Assembly: GCA_000350305.1 (NCBI GenBank)
Contig: CP002916.1
Location: forward strand, 682,001 to 746,000
Direction: 5' to 3'
DNA from: Thermoplasmatales archaeon BRNA1
Lineage (GTDB): Archaea > Thermoplasmatota > Thermoplasmata > Methanomassiliicoccales > Methanomethylophilaceae
Length of the DNA stretch: 64,000 nt
Under the pieces are notes generated by a model that was not told where the DNA came from, searched no databases, and saw only the letters and a list, made by a program, of their open reading frames with translations. Position numbers and translations under genes: made by a program. Shown piece after piece: positions 25,214-33,921 of this stretch (within the stretch, counting starts at the first letter, position 1; each line of letters begins with the position of its first letter).

Positions 25214-26130
25214 AAAATATACATTCAGAAACACCCTTAAAATCGAGCAAACCGCTATTGCCCTATTACTGCACCTTTTCAAGAACGTCGTTGATTTTAG
25301 GGCTGTTTCCGTGCAATTTCGGTGTTTTAAGATGTCTGTTTTGCTTCGGATCCCGTCTAATCTTCTGTTGCATTGATATTAATTCATTATGTTAAGTAAA
25401 CAACTTAATTTATTATAAACCCTGAACGAATTTGCTTCGAATCATGAAATATCCTAAGAATCGCAATTTTCGCTCTGTTTCTTCATGTTCTGTGTATGGT
25501 TATAATAAATTCATTTAGTTAAGCAACATACATTATTATTAATATACTGACTCAATAATGATGATCATTATAAAAACGATATGATTCTTGGGAGAATTGC
25601 CCCAAAACTGAGGATATCGTCCCGAAGCAGGTCAATAATTGTGGTGAAATCAGGGAATTCGAAAGGCACTCTCTGAATTCATGGCAATAATCGGGCGATT
25701 TCAAGTAGAGGTTCGGGGTACCGTTGTTGACTTACAATCAACAAAAACATGACGATTTTCTGAAAATATTGCATTATTTGATAATCAGATCTGTGAGTGT
25801 TCCGGAAATGGTGTAAAAACGTGATTATTGCCTTGTTTCTGATACTTTTGATTTAATGCATTATTTGTAATGATTATACCTTAACTGCAGTGATTAAATG
25901 CAGATTCTCGAGACTCAATGTAATGAACTGTAATTAATTAAGTAGATTGCTTAATTACAACAATTAATTTTAGACATACACACGATCATAGAATACGGTG
26001 CAAAAAGATACAAAACTGCGAATCTCGGATCAAGGGCAAAAACAAGCTTTTGCAACACACAATGACCAATATTATTAATGGTGCGCAATTAGTAAAGCTT
26101 TACACATTATCATCGTAATTAATTACGATG
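25214..26130. other. 917-bp AT-rich gap between convergent genes
   Basis: No convincing open frame on either strand. Both flanking genes end toward it, so it need not hold their promoters. It contains palindromes TTAAGT-N5-ACTTAA (25392-25408), ATAATGAT-G-ATCATTAT (25555-25571), TTGTTGA-N7-TCAACAA (25724-25744), TAATTAAG-N7-CTTAATTA (25935-25957) and the perfect 20-mer CATCGTAATTAATTACGATG (26111-26130). Low GC and repeated sites could mark protein-binding DNA, a non-coding RNA or the scar of a lost gene; nothing identifies it as a replication origin. Confidence 0.6.
26111..26130 (-). terminator. Perfect 20-bp palindrome after the protease gene
   Basis: CATCGTAATTAATTACGATG is self-complementary over its full length and starts one base past the stop codon. 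It could act as terminator hairpin or binding site; no long T-tract follows on the minus strand. Confidence 0.4.
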
Positions 26131-26988
26131 TCAGTGTATGATGTATTGTTCGCCGGAATCCGAGGCATCGAGATCGTATTTGACGCCCATCTTCTTCATC
26201 GCCTGTATCAGGACCTTGCAGTGAACGCCGACTCCGACGTTCATGAACTGATGCTCGATGACCGACTGTCCGTCGTATTCCTGAACGGGATGGAAATCCA
26301 GGGAGATGGAGTTGGTCCCCTGCTGCATGGCGCAGATCCTTCCGCGGCTGTCGAAGATCGGACCTCCCGACTGTCCCTTGAGTCCGGGGGTGGAGGTCTC
26401 GACATAGAACCTCTCCAATCCGTCGTTGCTCATTCCGCTGCTGATGTTGCGGGTGTGGATGCCGTCGTTGGGGAAGAATGGCAGCGGGAGCACCCCGTTC
26501 TTGATGGTGAAGGCGTTGGTGGTCTCGTTGTACTCGGTGGCGGCCTTGACGAAGGGGAACCCCAGTCTGCACAGGCTGGTGCCGGGGACGATGGACTCCG
26601 GGTCCCTGAAGACGGGATAGTTGCTCAGAGGGGGGATGCCCTCTAGCTTGAGTAGGGCGAGGTCCACCTGGCGGTTGACGTAGACCTTCGACATCCTCAC
26701 CCCGTCCTGTCCGAACCAGAATGAATGGTTGGTGATCCATTTGGGATCCTTCTGTATGGGGTTATCCGGACGTTTGGCGTTGATCTCTTCGGCCTCCTTG
26801 ATCTTGTTCTGGTCCCCCTGGAACTTATGGAAGCTGTCGAAGACATGTCCGGCTGTGAAGGCCCAGCCCTCGCTGTTGATGATGAACATCGTGGCGACGG
26901 CGGCATCGGTCTTCCCGTCGAGAGTGCGGGTGGAGATGATGATTGGACGCGTGAAATTGCGTGCGACCTCGTTGGCCTTCGCGAACAT
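26131..26988 (-). CDS. Trypsin-like serine protease, cytoplasmic
   Basis: A 285-residue protease of the chymotrypsin fold with all three catalytic residues: His in FTAGHVF, Asp in QVDLALLKL and Ser in KGQSGGPIFD. There is no signal peptide and no PDZ domain, so it is a soluble intracellular form unlike DegP. A 20-bp perfect palindrome follows its stop codon directly. The gene stands alone; the target is unknown. Confidence 0.88.
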   Translation of the reverse strand: MFAKANEVARNFTRPIIISTRTLDGKTDAAVATMFIINSEGWAFTAGHVFDSFHKFQGDQNKIKEAEEINAKRPDNPIQKDPKWITNHSFWFGQDGVRMSKVYVNRQVDLALLKLEGIPPLSNYPVFRDPESIVPGTSLCRLGFPFVKAATEYNETTNAFTIKNGVLPLPFFPNDGIHTRNISSGMSNDGLERFYVETSTPGLKGQSGGPIFDSRGRICAMQQGTNSISLDFHPVQEYDGQSVIEHQFMNVGVGVHCKVLIQAMKKMGVKYDLDASDSGEQYIIH

Positions 26989-27046
26989 GAACGATAATCT
27001 CTCGTTCAGTATAATAGGACTTTCCTGTTATGTTGTCAAAAAGGAC

Positions 27047-27064
27047 GGGCGCATCGCTGCGCCC
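27047..27064 (-). terminator. Terminator of the gene at 27074
   Basis: GGGCGCA-tcgc-TGCGCCC, 7-bp GC-rich stem, followed on the minus strand by GTCCTTTTTGAC. It lies 10 bases past the stop. Confidence 0.75.
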
Positions 27065-27073
27065 GGGGTTTCA

Positions 27074-27592
27074 TCATTCTGTTTTGTTCTCGTCGGTTAC
27101 GACATTCAGGAGCTCGGGGTCCTGCATGACGAGCTGACCGATGGTGGCAACGATCGCATCGTTCCTCGACATGAGGCTGAGGGCGACCTCGTTGGAGAGC
27201 GCCAACTGACCGAGTTTCACGAGGTAGACCTTCGCCAGGTCCACCGCATACTGTGATTTCAGGGCCATAGCCGCATCCTCGTCGGAACGGTCGTCCTCCG
27301 AGAGCATCGGAAGGTAGAAGTCGTTGTACAGACCGACCAAGTCAGCCGGCAGGGAGGTGATGTCATAGAGGTTTCCCGTGAAGTCCTTGCTGCCGTCCCT
27401 GAGGTCCTCGATGATGGTCTTGTATCCTGCGATGTCGTTCTCGAGGAATTTGATCATCTGCGCGTAGTTGACGGCATCTTCTCCCGTCAGCTGCTCCGCC
27501 TTGTAGTTGAATTCGTCCAACTCCATCATTTTGCGCCCCATAACAGAGCGCATGAGCCTGACCTGGCTCACAATATCCATGTTCCCATCCAT
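27074..27592 (-). CDS. Hypothetical helical protein (172 aa)
   Basis: A 172-residue acidic, mostly helical protein without membrane segments. The first half is coiled-coil-like (RSVMGRKMMELDEFNYKAEQL); I recognise no family. The start at 27592 (MDGNMDIVSQ) is chosen over one 30 bases earlier because AGGTGG sits 7 bases before it. It is transcribed alone and ends in a strong terminator. A stress or secretion accessory role would be guesswork. Confidence 0.65.
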   Translation of the reverse strand: MDGNMDIVSQVRLMRSVMGRKMMELDEFNYKAEQLTGEDAVNYAQMIKFLENDIAGYKTIIEDLRDGSKDFTGNLYDITSLPADLVGLYNDFYLPMLSEDDRSDEDAAMALKSQYAVDLAKVYLVKLGQLALSNEVALSLMSRNDAIVATIGQLVMQDPELLNVVTDENKTE

Positions 27593-27749
27593 GTGTAAAC
27601 CACCTGCGGCGGCTGAGTGCATCCGCTGATTTAGTATGGTGTTGTACTGTTTTTAATGATATTGTTGATTGGAACAATTGTCTGCAGGAAACGATCGGCC
27701 CCGTCAATGCTATTCGGGATCCGGTGGTTTTTCCACCTGTTTTACAATT

Positions 27750-27795
27750 ATAGTAAAAAATTACTATTATTGACCGTAATTAAATACTATTATTG
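27750..27795. promoter_or_regulatory. Repeats upstream of a broken ATPase
   Basis: A perfect inverted repeat ATAGTAA-AAAA-TTACTAT (27750-27767) and a direct repeat TACTATTATTG (27762-27772 and 27785-27795) lie in AT-rich DNA just before the remnant at 27796. As with the other two ATPase loci, short repeated sites mark the control region. Confidence 0.5.
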
Positions 27796-28085
27796 TGTAT
27801 TTACTCGGAACCCCTCCAGGGAAAGGTCAGACACTATCACGACAGCAAAGACCTCGAGGTGGATGCCATCGTGGAACTGCGTGACGGGAGATGGGGGCAA
27901 TCGAGATAAAGATGGGGGCAGGGGATGTCCCGGAAGCCGAAGAGAACCTCTTGAAATTGAACGAACTTGTGGTGAAGAACGGTGGAAAAGAACCCTCATT
28001 CATGATGGGGTTGATATCCGCCGGTTATGTCTCCGTCACTGAAAGGGGCGTGCTTGTGGTCCCCATCGGATGCTTAGGGCCATGA
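27796..28085 (+). pseudogene. C-terminal remnant of a DUF4143-type ATPase, frameshifted
   Basis: The frame from about 27796 encodes IYSEPLQGK, then VRHYHDSKDLEVDAIVEL. After a one-base loss in the G5 run at about 27890-27894 the neighbouring frame gives GAIEIKMGAG, ENLLKLNELVVKNGGKEPSF and GVLVVPIGCLGP before the stop. These are the nuclease-like C-terminal motifs of DUF4143 proteins. The ATPase domain is absent, and the upstream repeats suggest an internal deletion fused promoter to tail. Confidence 0.85.
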
Positions 28086-28193
28086 GGCCGCCGTGACACG
28101 GCGAACTGAACCGGGGAACCTCGATTGATGCCTTCCGAAGCCTACGACTGAATGCTGCTGCCGAGGCGGCAACGGGAATCGGCCGGCAGGCAC

Positions 28194-28829
28194 TCAATAC
28201 TGCTTGTCGCGCTGAACGCGGACGGCCTTCTTGTGGCAGAAGGGGCACTCCGTGATGGGAGTCTCGTAGCCCTCCTCGTCCTCGGAGACCAGCATCGGGC
28301 CCTGGTAGGTGTCGACCACGTAGTAGTCCTTGGCGAGTACCGCATCGAGCATCTTCTTGCAGCAGCATTCCTCCACGTCCACATCGGAGACCTCGAGGTT
28401 CAGTACGGGGCGGGAGTTGAGCTTCTTCCTCCTCTCCTCGTCGATGATATCCTCGATCCTCTGGGCATCCTGTATGGCACCGGAGAAGTTGGATCCGGCG
28501 GCGAATCCCATGAGGCGGAGGGCCTCGTAGAGGTCCTTTTCGACACCGAGCCCGTTCTCGTACATCAGCGCGAGGTGGTACATGGCGTTGGGGTCCAGGT
28601 CGTCGGCGGCCTTCTTCAGGTTGTCGTACGCCCTCCTGTAGTCCCTCTCGACCCCGTTGCCGCTGAGATAGAGCACCCCCAGGTCGCGGATGGCGGGAAG
28701 GTATCCCTTCTCTGCGGCCATGGAGATGTATTTGGCTCCCTCTTCGCTGTTCTGGGGGCGTCCGGTACCGGTGATGTAGGAAACACCGACCTCGTACATG
28801 TGTTCGGGGTCGCTGCCGATGTCAGTCAT
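28194..28829 (-). CDS. Sel1-repeat protein with C-terminal Cys-rich domain
   Basis: A 211-residue protein with about three Sel1-type TPR repeats in the first 120 residues (LGVLYLSGNGVERDY, LALMYENGLGVEKDL). An unusual C-terminal domain holds a CCCKK cluster and CPFCHKK, probably a metal site. Sel1 repeats are protein-interaction scaffolds. The start MTDIGSDPE at 28829 is chosen because the longer upstream frame overlaps the next gene. It lies downstream of another Sel1 gene and a metallopeptidase on the same strand. Confidence 0.82.
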   Translation of the reverse strand: MTDIGSDPEHMYEVGVSYITGTGRPQNSEEGAKYISMAAEKGYLPAIRDLGVLYLSGNGVERDYRRAYDNLKKAADDLDPNAMYHLALMYENGLGVEKDLYEALRLMGFAAGSNFSGAIQDAQRIEDIIDEERRKKLNSRPVLNLEVSDVDVEECCCKKMLDAVLAKDYYVVDTYQGPMLVSEDEEGYETPITECPFCHKKAVRVQRDKQY

Positions 28830-28867
28830 GTGTGGAGAATGGCCACCATGCTTTAATTGATTGCTGG

Positions 28868-29773
28868 TCAGAGATCCGCCAGTCTGTCCAGGAGTGTACC
28901 GGCCTCCTCGTGGCCGTTGTCCTTGGCCATGTTCAGCCACTTGCGGGCCTCGGAGATGTCCTTCTCGCATCCGAAACCGTCCGCGTAGTAGCATCCGACG
29001 GAGTACATGGAGTCGACGATCCCGTTGCTTGCGGCCCGCAGGAACCATTCGAAGGACTTCTTTGGGTCGGCCTTGAGGGTGGAGTCTCCGTTGTAGTACA
29101 TGATGCCGATGCGGTCTTCGGCGTAGGCATCCCCCTGGTCGGCGGCCTTCCTGTACCATCTGAGGGCCTCGGCATAGCTCTTCTCGCACCCCGTACCGGT
29201 CTCGTAGCACACCCCCATCTGGTACTGGGAGTTCACGTTGCCTGCCTTGGCGGCGGTGCGGAACATGGTGAAGGCCTTCCCGGTGTCCTGTTCGACGCCG
29301 TTGCCCTCGAGGTACATGTATGCCAGGGAGTTCCTGGCCTCCTGGTTCCCCTGCATCGCGGCCTTCCTGAACATCTCGGCCGCTGCAGCTGGATCCGCCT
29401 CGACACCCTCGCCGTCCATGAGCGCGACGCCGTAGTACAGCTGTCCCTCGGCGATGCCCTCGTCGGCGGCATCCTTGGAGTACTGCACGCATTTCTCGGT
29501 GTCGAGGCCGAAATAATCCCCCTCGAAGGTCATCCTGACGAGGAGCACCTTGGCCTCTGGATTCCCCTTCTCGGCAGCCTTCTCCAGCAGGTCGTAGCCC
29601 CTGCCCTTGTCTATATCCTTGCAGACCCCGAAAAGATAGGCGTATCCCAGGGCGTACATGCCAGCGGGGTCCTCAGAGGCGGCGAGTTCCTCGATCTCCC
29701 TGATTCCGACCTCTATCTCTCCGTCGTCGGTATCGAGGATGAATCCCTTGGAATCGTCTGCGGGGCCTGCCAT
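28868..29773 (-). CDS. Sel1-repeat protein
   Basis: A 301-residue soluble scaffold made of about six Sel1 repeats from residue 35 on, each with the A-x-x-x-L-G-x-x-Y/G pattern (for example SLAYMYLEGNGVEQDT and MGVCYETGTGCEKSY). There is no catalytic domain, signal peptide or membrane segment. It is 23 bases downstream of the metallopeptidase gene and 38 bases upstream of the second Sel1 gene, so the three are likely one operon. Confidence 0.88.
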   Translation of the reverse strand: MAGPADDSKGFILDTDDGEIEVGIREIEELAASEDPAGMYALGYAYLFGVCKDIDKGRGYDLLEKAAEKGNPEAKVLLVRMTFEGDYFGLDTEKCVQYSKDAADEGIAEGQLYYGVALMDGEGVEADPAAAAEMFRKAAMQGNQEARNSLAYMYLEGNGVEQDTGKAFTMFRTAAKAGNVNSQYQMGVCYETGTGCEKSYAEALRWYRKAADQGDAYAEDRIGIMYYNGDSTLKADPKKSFEWFLRAASNGIVDSMYSVGCYYADGFGCEKDISEARKWLNMAKDNGHEEAGTLLDRLADL

Positions 29774-29796
29774 GATAGGTAGAAGGGACGGGGGGT

Positions 29797-30498
29797 TTAA
29801 TTGCGTTTCTTCCTCGAAGGGACGCTGTTGATCTCCTTCTCAGCCTCCTTCAGTCCGGGGAACTTGGCCATCTCCCTGTGGAAGGCGGCATCGTGGGGGC
29901 GCCTGTCGAAGGGACGGTAGCCCTGGCGGAGGTGCATGCACTCGTGGTAGACCACGTAATCCAGTGCATGCTCCGAGATGTCGGGTCTGTCCAATGCGGA
30001 GGAGACCGCAACCACGCGCATCAACGGGGAACAGTACCCCAGACGCGTATAGTTGGGTTTCACTGTCCACGTGAACACGGTATTGTCGATGTCGGATTGC
30101 TCCAGAAGGCCCGCATCGTACAGCCTCTGGACGGAATCGGATAACGCGTGGTACTTCCCCACGTCGTTCACAAGGAGGTTCCTGGACCTTCTGAGGTAGA
30201 TCGGCCGCTTGCTCAGGAGGAACCCGTCGGAGGTCATGTACTCCATGTATCTCTCCCCGAACTGCTTCCTCCCTCCGAAGACGAACGTCATCGCGCCCCT
30301 GCAGAAGTCCTTGAGGACATCCCGGGGGGCGTCCTCAAGATAATCGGATACGTAGAAATACAGCGAGGAGCCGGTCGTCTTCCACCTCACCGAGAGTTCC
30401 TTGGAACGGGTGAACCTGGCCTCGGCCACGGAATATCCCCTCGGTCCCGCCAGTTCCTGGACGGTCCGGTGCAGCCTGAGGTCGTCGTCGGTTCCCAT
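29797..30498 (-). CDS. Zinc metallopeptidase-like protein (SprT/DUF45-like)
   Basis: A 233-residue protein with HExxH as YHECMHLRQG near residue 183 and a following histidine region (RRPHDAAFHREM) resembling the NHSxxFW part of YgjP/DUF45-type metallopeptidases. The N-terminal part is beta-rich. The start at 30498 (MGTDDDLRLH) is preferred as the longer frame runs into the divergent promoter. First gene of an operon with two Sel1 proteins, which may present substrates or partners. Confidence 0.75.
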   Translation of the reverse strand: MGTDDDLRLHRTVQELAGPRGYSVAEARFTRSKELSVRWKTTGSSLYFYVSDYLEDAPRDVLKDFCRGAMTFVFGGRKQFGERYMEYMTSDGFLLSKRPIYLRRSRNLLVNDVGKYHALSDSVQRLYDAGLLEQSDIDNTVFTWTVKPNYTRLGYCSPLMRVVAVSSALDRPDISEHALDYVVYHECMHLRQGYRPFDRRPHDAAFHREMAKFPGLKEAEKEINSVPSRKKRN

Positions 30499-30517
30499 CG
30501 TACACTCCACCGTTCCA

Positions 30518-30536
30518 GAAATATAATATAATGACG
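30518..30536. promoter_or_regulatory. Divergent promoter region
   Basis: The 73-bp gap between the metallopeptidase (minus) and aldo-keto reductase (plus) holds one AT-rich block, AAATATAATATAATG, that can serve as TATA element in both directions. GAGGCGG 5 bases before the ATG at 30572 is a ribosome-binding site for the plus-strand gene. Confidence 0.5.
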
Positions 30537-30571
30537 AGCCCCAAATGGTAATGCAACCAAGAGGCGGAACC

Positions 30572-31717
30572 ATGCTCTACAAGGACTTCAAAGGAAAGAG
30601 AATCTCACAGCTCGCGTTCGGCTGCATGCGCCTTCCCTGCATCTGCGGGGACGACTCCAAGCCGGATCCGGAGAAGACGAAGGAGCTCGTGAAGTACGCC
30701 ATGGAGCACGGCATCAACTACTACGACACCGCCTGGGGATACCACGCCGGGAACTCCGAGACGGTCATCGGGGAGGCCCTCTCCGCCTATCCCAGGGATT
30801 CCTTCTATCTCGCGGACAAGTTCCCAGGTTACGACGTCTCCAACATGCCCAAGGCGGAGGAGATCTTCGAGCAGCAGCTGAAGAAGTGCAGGACCGATTA
30901 CTTCGACTTCTACCTCATCCACAACGTCTGCGAGCTCAACATCAGGCAGTATCTGGACCCCCAGTTCGGCATCAAGGACTACTTCGTGAAGCAGGTGAAG
31001 AACGGCAGGATCAAGCATCTGGGATTCTCCGTCCACGGCGAGATGGACTGCCTCAACGCCTTCCTCGAGGTCTACGGGGACGCGATGGAGTTCTGCCAGA
31101 TCCAGATCAACTACTTCGACTGGAACTTCCAGCACGCCAAGGAGAAGGTCGAGAGGGTCTCCGAACTGGGGATCCCCGTATGGGTGATGGAGCCCCTCAG
31201 GGGAGGAAAGCTGGCGAACATCGACGGTGAGCACATGGCGGAACTGGAGAGGTTCAGGCCCGGAGTGTCGGCCGTGGAGTGGGCGTTCCGCTTCCTGCAG
31301 TCCATCCCGGAGGTCACCACGACCCTGACCGGCATGTCCGATTTCGAGCAGCAGAAGGTCAAGATCGACTGTTACGGGGAGGAGAAACCCCTCACAGGAA
31401 AGGAGTTCGAGACCATCGTGAGGATAGGCGACGAGATGGCTGCCTCGGGGACGGTGCCCTGCACCTCCTGCAGGTACTGCGTCACCCACTGCCAGAAGAA
31501 CCTGGACATCCCCCTGCTGATCGCACGCTACAACCAGCACCTGGTAACCGAGGTGGATTTCATCACCCCCATGGCCATGGGAGGCACTCCCAAGGAACAG
31601 TGGCCTGATGCGTGCGTAGGGTGCAGGAAGTGCGAGAAGGTCTGTCCCCAGCAGATCAAGATCAGCGAGATCATGAAGAAGTTCTCGAAGATACTGGAGG
31701 AAGGATCACCGTTCTGA
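30572..31717 (+). CDS. Aldo/keto reductase with C-terminal 4Fe-4S clusters
   Basis: A 381-residue oxidoreductase. The aldo-keto reductase barrel (residues 1-280: GCMRLPCI, YDTAWGYHAGNSE, FYLIHN) is followed by a ferredoxin-like end with CTSCRYC...C and CVGCRKCEKVC motifs for two iron-sulfur clusters. The family is common in anaerobes and probably links ferredoxin to reduction of carbonyls. The MLYKDFKG start follows a good ribosome-binding site. The 3' end overlaps the convergent ygiQ-like gene by 12 bases. Confidence 0.93.
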   Translation: MLYKDFKGKRISQLAFGCMRLPCICGDDSKPDPEKTKELVKYAMEHGINYYDTAWGYHAGNSETVIGEALSAYPRDSFYLADKFPGYDVSNMPKAEEIFEQQLKKCRTDYFDFYLIHNVCELNIRQYLDPQFGIKDYFVKQVKNGRIKHLGFSVHGEMDCLNAFLEVYGDAMEFCQIQINYFDWNFQHAKEKVERVSELGIPVWVMEPLRGGKLANIDGEHMAELERFRPGVSAVEWAFRFLQSIPEVTTTLTGMSDFEQQKVKIDCYGEEKPLTGKEFETIVRIGDEMAASGTVPCTSCRYCVTHCQKNLDIPLLIARYNQHLVTEVDFITPMAMGGTPKEQWPDACVGCRKCEKVCPQQIKISEIMKKFSKILEEGSPF

Positions 31718-33427
31718 ACGGCGCCCTTTCTTCCCATAGTCCCGCGGCCCCTTCACGACGATGTCCTTCTGCTTCTGCTTCAGCTGGGGAACGTGCTCCG
31801 ACCAGACGTTGCGCCTGTCTGCGTAATCCCTCCTGGTGTAGTACATCAGCGTGGACACCGTGGAGGGTGTCGGGGTGAATATCTGGACCTGTTCCGGATT
31901 TGTCTTCAGTTCGTTGCGGCAGAAGTGCGAGAGCTCCTCCATGGAGCGGTTGCCGCATCCGGGATGTGCCGCAATGAAGTAGTACGTGAGGAACTGCCGC
32001 TTCCCGAACCTCCTGTTGGACTTGTCGAACATGTCCTTGAAGTCCAGCAGGACGTTGGGTTCGGGTTTCCCCATGAGTGCGAGAACCTCCCTGTTAACGT
32101 GTTCGGGTGCGATCTTCAGCTGTCCGGAGACGTGGTCCTTCACTATGCAGTCCACGTAATCCCGGCCGTGCCCGTCGTCGAAGACAACCATGTCATAGCG
32201 TATCCCCGAAGTTACGAACACCTTCTTCACACCGGGAACGGAAGAGATCCTGTTCAGGAGGTCGATCTGGCATCCGTGGTCGATGGGCAGCAACCTGCAG
32301 GGCCTGGGGTAGAGGCATTTCCTGTCCCTGCACGCCCCGTCCCTGAGCTTTTTTTTGCATTCGAATCCCCACATGTCGGCGGTGGGGCCCCCGACGTCGT
32401 AGATTATGCCGTTGAATCCCGGCAGTTTGGTTATCCTCTCCGCCTCCTTGACGATGGAATCCGCGGTACGTGAGACCACCGTCCTCCCCTGGTGGACGGC
32501 GATGGCGCAGAAAGAGCATTCGCCGTAGCATCCGCGGTGGGACGTGATCGAGTTCTTGATGGTGTCCATGGCCTTCACGGGGCCGTCCTTGGCATAGAAC
32601 GGATGCACGGCGTATTCGTAGCCGGACATGTACACGGAATCGAGCTCCTCGGGCGTCAGGAGCCTCTGAGGGGGGTTCTGCACCATGTAGCGGTCCCCGT
32701 GCCTCTGGGCGAGCCCCACGGCAGTTACGGGGTCGCAGTTCTCGTAGAATCCCCTGAACGCCCTGGAGAATTCCTTCGGGTCGGAGAGACATTCCTCGTA
32801 CGAAGGGATCTCGAGATAACCCTCGGGCACCTCCTTCCCGATGTAGCAGATGCCCCTGACGGAATGCCAATCCCTCCCTTCGGCCATGCAGCGGGCGAGT
32901 TCGAGGTTGGAGAGCTCGGCCATGCCGTATGTGATGGCGTCGGCTTTCGCATCGAAGATGACCGATCTCCTCAGAGAATCCGACCATGCGTCGTAGTGGA
33001 CGACGCGTCTGAGGGAGGCCTCGATGCCGCCGAGCACGATGGGCTTCCCCTTGCAGAACCTCTTGATCAGGTTGGAGTATGCGATGCATGCCCTGTCCGG
33101 GCGGCGGTCGTTGACCCCTCCGGGGGTGAAATCGTCGTCCTTGCGGAACTTCCCGGTGGGGGTGTAGTTGGCGACCATGGAGTCGACGCATCCTGCGGTA
33201 ACGGACCAGAACAATCTCGGTGAACCCAGACGTGAGATGTCGGAAGCATCGTCCGTCACGGGTTGACAGATGATACCGACCCTGAATCCGCGGTCGATGA
33301 GATAATGGCCGATCATCGCCGCTCCGTTGTAGGGCGAATCTATGTAGGTGTCACCGCTCACCAGGATGATGTCGAGGGAATCCCATCCCTTCTCCTTCAT
33401 CTCCTCCTTGGTGGTCGGTATGAACAT
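31706..33427 (-). CDS. YgiQ-family radical SAM protein
   Basis: A 573-residue YgiQ/UPF0313 protein. The N-terminal B12-binding-like domain carries the family phrase PIVLGGIEASLRR near residue 130; the radical SAM core has CYGECSFCAI near residue 300; the C-terminal tail is basic. The reaction is unknown. It is last in a minus-strand operon; its start overlaps the upstream GNAT stop by one base (TGATG). Confidence 0.93.
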   Translation of the reverse strand: MFIPTTKEEMKEKGWDSLDIILVSGDTYIDSPYNGAAMIGHYLIDRGFRVGIICQPVTDDASDISRLGSPRLFWSVTAGCVDSMVANYTPTGKFRKDDDFTPGGVNDRRPDRACIAYSNLIKRFCKGKPIVLGGIEASLRRVVHYDAWSDSLRRSVIFDAKADAITYGMAELSNLELARCMAEGRDWHSVRGICYIGKEVPEGYLEIPSYEECLSDPKEFSRAFRGFYENCDPVTAVGLAQRHGDRYMVQNPPQRLLTPEELDSVYMSGYEYAVHPFYAKDGPVKAMDTIKNSITSHRGCYGECSFCAIAVHQGRTVVSRTADSIVKEAERITKLPGFNGIIYDVGGPTADMWGFECKKKLRDGACRDRKCLYPRPCRLLPIDHGCQIDLLNRISSVPGVKKVFVTSGIRYDMVVFDDGHGRDYVDCIVKDHVSGQLKIAPEHVNREVLALMGKPEPNVLLDFKDMFDKSNRRFGKRQFLTYYFIAAHPGCGNRSMEELSHFCRNELKTNPEQVQIFTPTPSTVSTLMYYTRRDYADRRNVWSEHVPQLKQKQKDIVVKGPRDYGKKGRRSER

Positions 33428-33921
33428 CAGATTTCCCTTTCCATAACGTAGTCGTTGGTGGCGTTACCGCATCCGCGGTCCGTCACCTCGTGCAGCGTTA
33501 TCTGGAAACCGTTCCGCTTGTAAGACCTTATCGCATCCACGTTGCGGACGTTGACGTGGAGATAGGCGCGGGAACAGCCGTGTTCCCTCCCGTATTGGAT
33601 CATGAACTGCTGGAGGGCTGAGCCGAACCCCTTGTGCCTGGCATCCCTGTGGAGGTAGCATTTGCTGATGAACATGCTCTCTCCCTCGATCCTGAGGCAG
33701 AAGTATCCGATCTTCTTCCCTCCGTCGAAGGCGAAGCCGTAGAGGAAACCGTCCTCCATATCCTTCAGGACGGCGTCCTTCGACTGCCAGGTGTTGAACA
33801 GGTACATGGCCTCCTCCTCGCCGCCGATTAGCATCGGGGAGAAAACCTCCCTCCAGACGGGCTCCGCGAACTCCCTGAGCTCGTCTACCCTGTTCCATCC
33901 GATGAATGCGGTGCGGAACAT
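33427..33921 (-). CDS. GNAT acetyltransferase 2
   Basis: A 164-residue GNAT N-acetyltransferase. Motif A is around YLHRDARHKGFGSALQQ (acetyl-CoA loop), followed by AYLHVNVRNVDAIRSYKRNGF, the standard family ending. It is a paralog of the gene just upstream (shared MFxxWxSKDAV-like and CYLHxDxRHKG segments). Translation is coupled through overlapping stop and start codons. The acceptor substrate is unknown. Confidence 0.88.
   Translation of the reverse strand: MFRTAFIGWNRVDELREFAEPVWREVFSPMLIGGEEEAMYLFNTWQSKDAVLKDMEDGFLYGFAFDGGKKIGYFCLRIEGESMFISKCYLHRDARHKGFGSALQQFMIQYGREHGCSRAYLHVNVRNVDAIRSYKRNGFQITLHEVTDRGCGNATNDYVMEREI

Noticed and set aside
25214-26130. Replication origin
   Set aside because: AT-rich with repeats, but no orc1/cdc6 gene and no recognisable origin-recognition boxes.
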